A DNA stretch of 64,000 bases. Source: Rhizobium mayense (lineage in GTDB: Bacteria; Pseudomonadota; Alphaproteobacteria; Rhizobiales; Rhizobiaceae). The first letter of the stretch is position 1, and the number at the start of each line of letters is the position of its first letter. A program made the translations under genes and the position numbers. The notes under the pieces were generated by a model that saw only the letters and a list, made by a program, of their open reading frames with translations, was not told where the DNA came from and searched no databases. Shown here piece after piece: positions 15,763 through 22,602 of this stretch. Location: assembly GCF_030272705.1 (NCBI RefSeq), contig NZ_JARFYM010000001.1, positions 186,001 through 250,000 on the forward strand, read 5' to 3'.

Positions 15763-16194
15763 ATGGCGACGGCAACGGACGCACTCATTCTGGCTGCGCT
15801 GCTGGACCATCTGGCGGCGCTGACCTTCACACCGGCGCTGTCGGTGGCGCAGCCGGGCATTGCCTTTCCGCCAGCAGGGCAAACTAAGCCGGATAATTAT
15901 CTGGCTGTCAGCTTCCTGCCCAACCGCACTCGGCAGGTAACGCTTGGCGATGATCCGCAGCAGAAGCTCGGGCTTCTACAGGTTTCCGTCTATTGGAAGG
16001 CCGGCGGCGGGCTGATCAAGCCGCTCGATGCCGCCGGCCAGGTCATCGACCACTTCAACAACGAGACGCTGTTTGCCTCTGGCGTGAAGATCACGATCAG
16101 CGGCGAGCCGTGGGCCGCAGGCCCGATCCAAGAGGATGACCGCGTGCAGATACCGGTCACCATTCCCTACACCGCCTTTGAACCGGAGAGATGA
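15763..16194 (+). CDS. Tail terminator protein (DUF4128-like)
   Basis: A 143-residue protein (MATATDALILAALLDHLAAL) with strands NYLAVSFLPNRTRQVTLGDD and LGLLQVSVYWKAGGGL, the pattern of siphophage tail terminators (DUF4128/gpU-like). Such proteins cap the growing tail tube and join it to the head. It lies directly before the tube protein gene, three bases apart. Confidence 0.8.
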   Translation: MATATDALILAALLDHLAALTFTPALSVAQPGIAFPPAGQTKPDNYLAVSFLPNRTRQVTLGDDPQQKLGLLQVSVYWKAGGGLIKPLDAAGQVIDHFNNETLFASGVKITISGEPWAAGPIQEDDRVQIPVTIPYTAFEPER

Positions 16195-16197
16195 TCC

Positions 16198-16683
16198 ATG
16201 GCGAATAAAAGTACCAAGAAGGGCTCCAAGGTCTACGTTTGCGAGACGCCCCAGAACAGCGACCTGACGGCCAGCGCCTATGCTGCGCTGAGCTGGGTGC
16301 AGGTGGGCAAGGTCGGCAAGGTCGGCGATTTCGGCTCCGACTCCACCATCAACAACTACAATACGCTGGACGAGCCGGTGCAGCAGAAGCAGAAGGGCGT
16401 CTCCAATGCGGGCGATCCGGAGCTCGAAGTCGCCTCCATCGCCGATGATCCCGGCCAGATCATCCTGCGCACCTTCGGCGATCCGCTCAACGTCAACAAC
16501 ATGGCGATCAAAGTGGAGCGCAACGATGCGCCGCAGGGCAAGACCAACACGGTCTTCTATTCGCGCGGCGTCGTTTCCGGCCCGCTCTATCCCGGCGGCG
16601 GTTCCGACGATTTCGATCTGGAGAAATTCAAGATCGGCCTCAACCAGCTTCCGATCCGCGTCGATCCCGTCACCGCTTCGTAA
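16198..16683 (+). CDS. Major tail tube protein
   Basis: A 161-residue protein beginning MANKSTKKGSKVYVCETPQN. It has the beta-sandwich content, acidic loops and typical length of siphophage tube proteins; SYVQ-like strand LSWVQVGKVGKVGDFGSDST lies near residue 36. A Gly-rich hairpin (YPGGGSDDFDLEKF) lies near residue 123. Its place between terminator and tail-chaperone genes is canonical. Many copies should stack to the length set by the tape measure. Confidence 0.87.
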   Translation: MANKSTKKGSKVYVCETPQNSDLTASAYAALSWVQVGKVGKVGDFGSDSTINNYNTLDEPVQQKQKGVSNAGDPELEVASIADDPGQIILRTFGDPLNVNNMAIKVERNDAPQGKTNTVFYSRGVVSGPLYPGGGSDDFDLEKFKIGLNQLPIRVDPVTAS

Positions 16684-16766
16684 GCGTTGTCTTACGTAAG
16701 CTTACGCGCGTCGCTCTCATGCGGCGCGCGGCCATCCCCACATCTCCCAATCGATAAGGTGTTTCC

Positions 16767-17168
16767 TTGGATATCTCCAGTCTCGTCAATTCCGAAGATC
16801 TCTTCGAGCTGCAGCTCCTGCATCCGGCAACCGAGGAGCCGCTCGGCATCTCCTTCATGATCCGCTCGGCCGAGAGCAACGAGGTGAAGAAGATCGTTCG
16901 CCAGCATAGCGATCGCTTCCTCGCCAGCCGCAAGAAGAAGCTGACCACCAGCAAGGTCGAGGCCGAATATCTCGACAAGGCCGCCGCTGCCATCGCTTCC
17001 TGGAGCTGGGGGGAGCAGCAGTGGAAGGGCGAGCAGCCCTTGCTCTCCTTCGAGAAGGCCCGCGAAGTCGTCGAGGAAGCCGGCTGGATCTACGATCAGG
17101 TGGCCGGCGCCTCGGAGGACCGCGCAAATTTTATGAAGAGCTTGCCGAAGGGCTCTGCGAAGCCGTAA
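16767..17168 (+). CDS. Tail assembly chaperone, short form (gpG-like)
   Basis: A 133-residue product read from a TTG start at 16767, which is preceded by AAGGTG; no ATG is available at the front. It opens with DISSLVNSEDLFELQLLHPA and is mostly charged helix (EVKKIVRQHSDRFLASRKKK). Siphophage chaperones of this class coat the tape measure during tail assembly and are made in two forms by frameshifting. The slippery heptamer near the 3-prime end (17126-17132) and the overlapping downstream frame support that here. Confidence 0.8.
   Translation: MDISSLVNSEDLFELQLLHPATEEPLGISFMIRSAESNEVKKIVRQHSDRFLASRKKKLTTSKVEAEYLDKAAAAIASWSWGEQQWKGEQPLLSFEKAREVVEEAGWIYDQVAGASEDRANFMKSLPKGSAKP
17126..17132 (+). 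other. Programmed -1 frameshift site, AAATTTT
   Basis: Read in the zero frame as A AAT TTT, this fits the X XXY YYZ rule exactly, so both tRNAs can re-pair after slipping back one base. Decoding then goes on with TAT GAA GAG in the -1 frame, open to 17497. The zero frame stops at 17168. The site is 36 bases before that stop, as in lambda G-GT. Confidence 0.85.
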
Positions 17169-17497
17169 GGATCGTCGCGCGCTATGATTGCGTGCGCGAT
17201 GCGAACGGCGAGACCCGGCGCGAACGCAACGAAGCCTTCGAGCTTATCAGCCCGGAGGCCGAGGTGCCGGAGGCTGGCCATGCGCTCTGGGTTTGGTTCT
17301 GGGACCTGCGTTCGGCGCAGGCCCCCGGCTTTTCCGGCCCGGCGCCGCTCTCCCACCAGGAAATGCTCGCCTGGCTGCACCTGACCGGCAACCTCCTGCG
17401 CCGCGAGGACATCGCCGTGCTGAAGGCGATGGATGGGCGCTATTGCCAGGCGGAGGAGGAGGAGATGGAGGCGATCAGGGCGCGGGAAGCGGGATAG
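17132..17497 (+). CDS. Frameshift extension of tail chaperone (gpGT-like C-terminal part)
   Basis: The -1 frame entered at 17132 gives 121 residues beginning YEELAEGLCEAVRIVARYDC and ending EAIRAREAG, so the fused product from 16767 would have about 243 residues. The segment contains WVWFWDLRSAQAPGFSGPAP and LLRREDIAVLKAMDGRY, typical of the T part of G-T chaperones. It has no convincing start of its own; the in-frame ATG at 17021 yields unnatural Arg-rich sequence before the junction. The fused form is thought to recruit tube protein to the tape measure. Confidence 0.8.
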   Translation, partial: YEELAEGLCEAVRIVARYDCVRDANGETRRERNEAFELISPEAEVPEAGHALWVWFWDLRSAQAPGFSGPAPLSHQEMLAWLHLTGNLLRREDIAVLKAMDGRYCQAEEEEMEAIRAREAG

Positions 17498-17525
17498 GGG
17501 GCCTGGCTGCTCCACTATGAATGAT

Positions 17526-18014
17526 CTAGTTTGGCTTTATTTGGCTGAAACTCCACTCTAGTTCATTCAGCCCATCGACCGACGTGTCAACTTCCCAACT
17601 GAGAGGCGGGGCGCTCTTCTCGCCGACATACACGCACTTTGCGAGGTGCCTCACCGGCTCTTGAAGATCATTGATCGTCTCGTAAACTATCGATGCACTG
17701 AAAAAAGAAGGTCTTGAGATGCCATAATCAAACGCCTTCAGCTCGCTTTGAATCCATGAATCTTTTATTGCTAGAGGGTAGCCCGAGGCTCTCGACCGTT
17801 GTTGCTCTGTGACAAGATAGCTTTCCAGTTCCGCTCTATCTAATTCGACCTCGTCGAGTTCAGAAATCTTGACGCGTTTATATTCCGACGACGAGAGCAG
17901 ACGTTCTTTGAGAACCTTTTCGCAGGCCGTGACAAGTTTGGAGTCAAAAAGGTTGCAACTGCTTAAAAGCGTTGCCGCAGCGACCAGGCCTAAGATGCTT
18001 GCTATGGGTTTCAT
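17526..18014 (-). CDS. Opposite-strand lipoprotein, probable prophage moron
   Basis: A 162-residue predicted lipoprotein. The ATG at 18014 gives a short signal peptide with the lipobox LLSSC (Cys20), and Cys is also present in LVTACEKV and LAKCVYV. The body is acidic and soluble, with no known domain. It lies on the minus strand between the plus-strand chaperone and tape-measure genes, and it is clearly richer in A+T than the genes around it. Such 'moron' genes are often expressed in the lysogen. A surface-altering or superinfection-excluding role is a reasonable guess by analogy to phage lipoproteins such as T5 Llp, but nothing in the sequence proves it. The ribosome site is weak. Confidence 0.7.
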   Translation of the reverse strand: MKPIASILGLVAAATLLSSCNLFDSKLVTACEKVLKERLLSSSEYKRVKISELDEVELDRAELESYLVTEQQRSRASGYPLAIKDSWIQSELKAFDYGISRPSFFSASIVYETINDLQEPVRHLAKCVYVGEKSAPPLSWEVDTSVDGLNELEWSFSQIKPN

Positions 18015-18312
18015 TGGGTGAAGATACTCGGTGAATTCATCAGGTAGTAATTTTTTTCTTTGCAACTGTGGCGAACATCGCACGCGATATTCCGCGTGTC
18101 AATGAGCCTGTTCTCTAAAGGTTCTCGTTGGCGCATATCGACTGTTTATCAATAACTTGATCAGTCAAATGAACACGATTTTGCTCGTCGTCGGCTAGGG
18201 CTTGCTGCCGATTGTACACGCACAGAACGCCGCCGGCAGCGGTGGAACCTCATTATCATCCCCGATTTTTCCTGTTTCACCTTAAATCGGGATGCATCGA
18301 AAAGGAAAGCTT

Positions 18313-19011
18313 ATGATAGACGTTGCATCTCTTGGTGTAGCGATTGATACGTCGAACGTGCGTATCGCTACTGGCGACCTCAAAGCTTGGAATGCGGAAA
18401 CAGGGCGTACAGAAAAGGCAACCGGCGCAGCAGCGCGTGCTGTTGACGACATGAATGGTAAGGTCCGCGTCGCTGGTGGTGTGATCGCTAAAGCAAATGC
18501 TGAAGTTGCAAAATTTGGTGCCGCGAACGGCAAGACAACGGCAAGCCTCACGAGCACGTATGCGGTTGCACAGCTCAACAATACTGTACCGCCATCCGCA
18601 CAAGCGACAGCCAACAGCGTCAAGGGAACCACCTTAGATGTTAGTCGTCCCACCGGATATTCCAACTTTGATTTTATTCGCGACCATGCCTCGCAGGCAG
18701 GCGAACCTCTTCGCAAGAGCGAAGCTCAGGAAGCCGGCGAAGCAATAGACCGGTTTTGGAAGCTCGTTAGCCCGATTGTTCGTGACCCAAGAGTAAATTT
18801 TGCGGCCAATCAAGGCGATAATATTTTGGTCCAACTGTTGCGAGAAACCGATTTCAATAAGCAAGCCGAAGCGTTTGACCAAATAAACCAAGACTATAAA
18901 GAAAAAAAAGATAGAAGCGAGCGCAGCCCTTTGCCACAGTTTCAAAAAGATGCCGAAGATGCCAAGAAAATGCTCAGTGTGGCAAGTACTATATATGAAA
19001 GTAGAACATAG
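18313..19011 (+). CDS. Tape measure, N-terminal open segment
   Basis: Residues 1-232 of the tape-measure frame, ending at the first TAG. It begins MIDVASLGVAIDTSNVRIAT, the usual tape-measure opening. From about 18640 on, base composition shifts strongly to A+T and the sequence becomes Lys/Asp/Asn-rich (NQDYKEKKDRSERS), unlike the flanking phage genes, which suggests a recombined or inserted middle. On its own this product would be far too short to measure a tail. Confidence 0.65.
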   Translation: MIDVASLGVAIDTSNVRIATGDLKAWNAETGRTEKATGAAARAVDDMNGKVRVAGGVIAKANAEVAKFGAANGKTTASLTSTYAVAQLNNTVPPSAQATANSVKGTTLDVSRPTGYSNFDFIRDHASQAGEPLRKSEAQEAGEAIDRFWKLVSPIVRDPRVNFAANQGDNILVQLLRETDFNKQAEAFDQINQDYKEKKDRSERSPLPQFQKDAEDAKKMLSVASTIYESRT

Positions 19012-19056
19012 ATAAATAAAAAATACGGTAATGCGGAGAAAAATTTAAGTAATTTT

Positions 19057-19947
19057 ATGAAAGAAAAGTATAGTATTATTGATGACGCAAGAATTCAGAG
19101 AAACACCCCAGGCGCGAGCTATTATGAGTTGGCAGCGCCATTGGAAAAATTGATCAACGGGCTGCAGCACATGGACGCTGTACCAGAAGACGTGAAGAGA
19201 CTTAGTGAAGGGATCGCGAAAGTTAGAGCGAAGCCGGAAAATGCGGATGTTGCTCCAGACTTGGAGGCGTTGCAGGCGTCCTGGGAAAATAAATACGCCG
19301 GCTTGATTTCGTCGAGATTGGAAAAAATCCAAGAGACGAGTACTGAAGCGAAAGCTGCGGTTGCAAGCTATATGGCTAACGGAGGCGCGCCGGCAACTTT
19401 GGGTAGCGCACAAAGTATCAACAAGGCTGGCGGAGCCGATGCTGCAACGCAAATAGTTGCTTCAAGATTAGGCGAATGGGCAACTAATTCCTCCGGGTTT
19501 GTGGACGGGATAGCCGCGGTCGCTCAATTGCTTATTCCATTATTGCGTTTGTCCAATTCGACTGCAGAAACGAGTTCTGTCGCAACAGTCGCGGGTCAAT
19601 CTGCGAACACAGATGCAAATGGGGTGACAGAACGAGCCAACAGCGAAGCCGCTATTGAGAAATCGGCAAGGGCCACTGACACTGCGACGAAATCCTCCGC
19701 AGCTTATGCCGAGCAAACAAGGCTTACCGCCCAGGCTTCAGACCAATCTGCCGCTGCTACTGACAACCTTAACTCGAAGGTTGTGACACTAAAGCAAGGC
19801 AGCGACAATCTCCAGAAAAGCGGCGCGGCGCAGTTGGCGCAGATGCCGCAATTGACCAAGGCGGCCAACGACCAGGCTGCCGCCTATCAGCGCCTTGCGG
19901 AAGCACAGTCGTTGGGGAAGCTGGCGGGTGACATCCAGTTCCAGTAG
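19057..19947 (+). CDS. Tape measure, central open segment
   Basis: 296 residues between the two TAG codons, counted from an ATG at 19057 that lacks a good ribosome site. The segment is helical with long Ala/Ser/Thr/Gln coiled-coil stretches (TDTATKSSAAYAEQTRLTAQ) and one hydrophobic patch (VDGIAAVAQLLIPLLRLS), as in the membrane-active part of tape measures. It ends LAGDIQFQ, where related proteins carry on with EQ-type residues, matching the codons after the stop. Confidence 0.6.
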   Translation: MKEKYSIIDDARIQRNTPGASYYELAAPLEKLINGLQHMDAVPEDVKRLSEGIAKVRAKPENADVAPDLEALQASWENKYAGLISSRLEKIQETSTEAKAAVASYMANGGAPATLGSAQSINKAGGADAATQIVASRLGEWATNSSGFVDGIAAVAQLLIPLLRLSNSTAETSSVATVAGQSANTDANGVTERANSEAAIEKSARATDTATKSSAAYAEQTRLTAQASDQSAAATDNLNSKVVTLKQGSDNLQKSGAAQLAQMPQLTKAANDQAAAYQRLAEAQSLGKLAGDIQFQ

Positions 19948-19953
19948 GAGCAG

Positions 19954-20802
19954 ATGGGCCGCTCGACCGTCGATCAGAAAGTCGCCTCCACGCAGAAGCA
20001 ATATGGCCTCCCGATCGACATGAATTCGGCCTCGGCCAATATCATTCGCTATAATGAACAGCTGAAATATGCCCGTGAGCTTGCCGGCGATTTCGCTTCG
20101 ACGCTCGTCAATGGCTTGCGCAATGGCGAAGGTCTCTGGAAATCCCTGGGGAACGCCGCAATTTCCGTGCTCACCAAGATTTCCGATAGGTTGCTGAACG
20201 ATGTGCTCAACAGCCTGTTCAAGGTTAATAGCGCGGCGGCCGGCGGCGGTCTGTTTGGTGGCGGTGGGCTCTTCGGCGGCGGCGGTGGGCTAGATCTCGG
20301 CATTCTTGCGCAGTCGCCACAGGCGGCGAGCGCCATTGCCAGCGGCCTGGGCGGGTTGTTCGCAGACGGCGGCTACACCGGCCCCGGCGGCGTCAATGAC
20401 CCCGCCGGTGTCGTTCATGCTGGCGAAATCGTCTGGAGCCAGAAGGATATCGCCCGTGCCGGCGGCATTGGTGTCGTCGAGGCAATGCGTCTCGGGCGGC
20501 GCGGCTATGCCGATGGCGGTTTGGTTGCGGATGGTGGGCCACGGTTTGCGAGAGCGCAGCCGGATGGCTTCGTTCCCAATCGTCGCCTGAAGGCCGTCAA
20601 CCAGAATACCGCCTCTGGCGCCAATTCCGGCGTGCATGTCACGGTCGGGGTTTCCGTCGATGAGAACGGCAATCTGAAGGCCTATGTGAAGAATGTCGCC
20701 CAGAGCGAAGCGCAGACTTCGACGCGGCAGGGGCTGAATGATTTCAATCAGCAGCTTCCCGATCGCGTCGCGCAGATCAACCGCAATCCCCGGAGGCGTT
20801 GA
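19954..20802 (+). CDS. Tape measure, C-terminal open segment
   Basis: 282 residues from an ATG at 19954, with AGGAG close upstream (only three bases away), so separate translation is conceivable. It begins MGRSTVDQKVASTQKQYGLP. It contains LAGDFASTLVNGLRNGEGLW, Gly-rich loops, and VNDPAGVVHAGEIVWSQKDI, a motif shared by the C-termini of lambda-like tape measures. Its stop overlaps the start of the next tail gene (TGATG). Confidence 0.7.
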   Translation: MGRSTVDQKVASTQKQYGLPIDMNSASANIIRYNEQLKYARELAGDFASTLVNGLRNGEGLWKSLGNAAISVLTKISDRLLNDVLNSLFKVNSAAAGGGLFGGGGLFGGGGGLDLGILAQSPQAASAIASGLGGLFADGGYTGPGGVNDPAGVVHAGEIVWSQKDIARAGGIGVVEAMRLGRRGYADGGLVADGGPRFARAQPDGFVPNRRLKAVNQNTASGANSGVHVTVGVSVDENGNLKAYVKNVAQSEAQTSTRQGLNDFNQQLPDRVAQINRNPRRR

Positions 20803-21446
20803 TGGCTATTTCCTACCCCTATAGCCTGCCGGATTTCGCCGATCTCCTGAAGATCTCCAGCGTCGTCTGGGATATTCAGCGCAATGACGAGCTTTCCGGC
20901 TCCGGCGATGGCCGGGTCTGGCAGGCGGAGCTGGCGCCGCCGCTCTGGATCGGAACGGTGACGCTGGCTGACATGTACAATGCGGAGGCGAAACAGATCG
21001 CCGCTCGCATCCGCAAACTTCACGGCGCCCAGGAGGCGCTTTTTCTTTATGATCCGTTGTCGATATATCCGCAGGCCGATCCTGACGGGACGAAGCTCGG
21101 GGCCGCGAGCGTCAGCGTCGCGGCGCTCGGGGCCGACAATGCCTCTATCAGTTTCAATGGCCTGCCGGGTGGCTATCGGCTGACTGTCGGCGACAAGATG
21201 CAGGTTGCCTATGGCGACCGCTATGCCTTTCTCGAAGTGTCGGAGACGGTGACGGCAAATGGCGCGGGAACGACCCCGGTCTTCGGCGTCTTCCCGCATC
21301 TGCCGGCGGGCTTTGCCGCCGGTCTCGCCGTGGCGTTGCTGCGGCCGGCCTGCAAGTGCCTCATCACGCCGGGCAGCTACAATCCCGGCACCGCGAGCGG
21401 CCCGATCACCTCCGGCGCCACCTTCAAGGTCATTCAGAAGAAATAG
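20802..21446 (+). CDS. Distal tail/minor tail protein
   Basis: A 214-residue protein whose ATG overlaps the tape-measure stop and follows CGGAGG. It begins MAISYPYSLPDFADLLKISS and contains GRVWQAELAPPLWIGTVTLA near residue 38. It is beta-rich with no membrane segment. Position directly after the tape measure and before the hub-like gene indicates a distal tail or tail-tip structural protein of the kind encoded by this phage group; the exact family is not certain. Confidence 0.75.
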   Translation: MAISYPYSLPDFADLLKISSVVWDIQRNDELSGSGDGRVWQAELAPPLWIGTVTLADMYNAEAKQIAARIRKLHGAQEALFLYDPLSIYPQADPDGTKLGAASVSVAALGADNASISFNGLPGGYRLTVGDKMQVAYGDRYAFLEVSETVTANGAGTTPVFGVFPHLPAGFAAGLAVALLRPACKCLITPGSYNPGTASGPITSGATFKVIQKK

Positions 21447-21449
21447 ACG

Positions 21450-22073
21450 ATGAAGAACATCACCTCTGCCTTCTTCGCGGCGCTGACCGGCGCGCGCGAC
21501 AAGGGGCTCGTGCCCCGCCGTTTCGTATGGATCACTGGCAAGGATCTCGCCAGCGGCGCGCCCGCGTCGATCGGCCTCTGGACCGGCGATGACGACATCA
21601 ACATCACCGTCACTTCGGGTACCACCGGTCTGCCGGAGGCGCGGACCTATTATGGCGGCCTCAATCTGAAGGTGAGCCCGATCCCGCGCACGGCTGATTT
21701 GACGATCCAAACCGTGACCATCACCATCGGCCAGATCGCGCCCGTCGTGCAGCAGCTCCTGCGCGGCTACGATCTGCGGCTGGCGCCGATCGAAATCCAC
21801 GACATGTCGTTCGATACCGGCACGCGCTTGCCGAGTGCGGCGCCGGAAATCGCCTTTCTCGGCGTTGCCGATGGCGCGCCGATCAAGACGCCGGCGGTCG
21901 GCCAGGACGGCGACATCGAGATTTCCGCGATTTCGGCCGCCATCGCCATGCTGGAACGCACCAACCCGGCCAAATCCTCCTATGAAGGCCAGAAGCGCCG
22001 CAGCGGCGACGAGTTTGGCCTCTATTCCAGCACCGTCGCCAACTGGCAGATTCCTTGGGGGCAGAAATCATGA
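21450..22073 (+). CDS. Tail hub-like protein (DUF2163-type)
   Basis: A 207-residue protein (MKNITSAFFAALTGARDKGL). The PRRFVWITGKDL and TVTITIGQIAPVVQQLL segments, together with a metal-free beta-rich middle, resemble the N-terminal DUF2163 domain of alphaproteobacterial tail proteins and GTA hub proteins. It lies three bases after the distal-tail gene and its stop overlaps the next start (ATGA). The order distal tail, DUF2163-like, NlpC/P60-like, large tip protein is the same as in Rhodobacter GTA, which supports a baseplate-hub role. Confidence 0.75.
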   Translation: MKNITSAFFAALTGARDKGLVPRRFVWITGKDLASGAPASIGLWTGDDDINITVTSGTTGLPEARTYYGGLNLKVSPIPRTADLTIQTVTITIGQIAPVVQQLLRGYDLRLAPIEIHDMSFDTGTRLPSAAPEIAFLGVADGAPIKTPAVGQDGDIEISAISAAIAMLERTNPAKSSYEGQKRRSGDEFGLYSSTVANWQIPWGQKS

Positions 22074-22495
22074 CCGAGCTTGTGAGGGTCAAGAACTGGC
22101 GTGCACGCTTCGTCGCCGAGATCGACCGGCTGAAGCGCACGCCCTTTGCCTGGGGCAGCCATGATTGCGGGCCGGGACTGGCGGGCAATCTGGTGCTGGC
22201 GATCACCGGCGTCGATTGCGCCGCGCAGTTTCGCGGCGAATATTCGACGGCCGCCGGCGCGCTGAAGACCGTGAAGGAGGCCGGCTTCGACAATCTCGCC
22301 GATCTCGTCGCCACCATGCTGCCGGAAATCCATCCGAGCCAGGCCCATATCGGCGATATCGCCGCGATCCCCCACGAAGGCCCCTTCGGCTACGCGCTTG
22401 GTGTGGTCAATGGCGAGCGCATCTTCGTGCTGCGCGAGACCGGGCTCGGCACGGTCGATCTGCTCGACGCCGAGCGGGCCTTCAAGGTCGGCTGA
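22070..22495 (+). CDS. NlpC/P60-like tail peptidase (DUF6950)
   Basis: A 141-residue protein starting at an ATG that overlaps the previous stop. The core WGSHDCGPGLAGNLVLAITG near residue 29 supplies the candidate catalytic Cys (in HDC), and HIGDIAAIPHEG near 99 the candidate His. This matches NlpC/P60-fold proteins in the tail tips of siphophages and GTAs, which cut host peptidoglycan during DNA entry. It lies between the hub and the large tip protein, the standard place. Confidence 0.8.
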   Translation: MTELVRVKNWRARFVAEIDRLKRTPFAWGSHDCGPGLAGNLVLAITGVDCAAQFRGEYSTAAGALKTVKEAGFDNLADLVATMLPEIHPSQAHIGDIAAIPHEGPFGYALGVVNGERIFVLRETGLGTVDLLDAERAFKVG

Positions 22496-22602
22496 GCCAG
22501 CGCGGACGTCACGTCTTCTTTCCTCACCTATTGGTGACTTGTCGCTGCCGATCCCGTCGGTGGCACACCCCTTTTATGCGCCATTTCGAGGTCGCCAGAT
22601 CC

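Larger units (their letters stand above)
18313..20802 (+). pseudogene. Tape measure gene with two in-frame TAG codons
   Basis: One reading frame runs from the ATG at 18313 (ribosome site AAGGAAAG) to the TGA at 20800-20802. Without its two internal stops it would give an 829-residue tape measure. TAG codons at 19009-19011 and 19945-19947 interrupt it, with no frameshift between the parts: the codons after the first TAG (ATA AAT AAA AAA TAC) and after the second (GAG CAG ATG GGC) continue sensibly. The start (DVASLGVAIDTSNVRIATGD), the coiled middle and the Gly-rich end (GGGLFGGGGLFGGGGGLDLG) fit tape measures of this phage type. Both stops are one base from CAG. Nonsense decay, amber suppression or a split protein are all possible. 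Confidence 0.75.

Noticed and set aside
22165..22602. Upstream extension of the giant tail-tip gene
   Set aside because: The frame is open, but these 146 codons are the shadow of the NlpC/P60-like gene. The ATG at 22603 has a ribosome site and gives a normal hydrophobic N-terminus.
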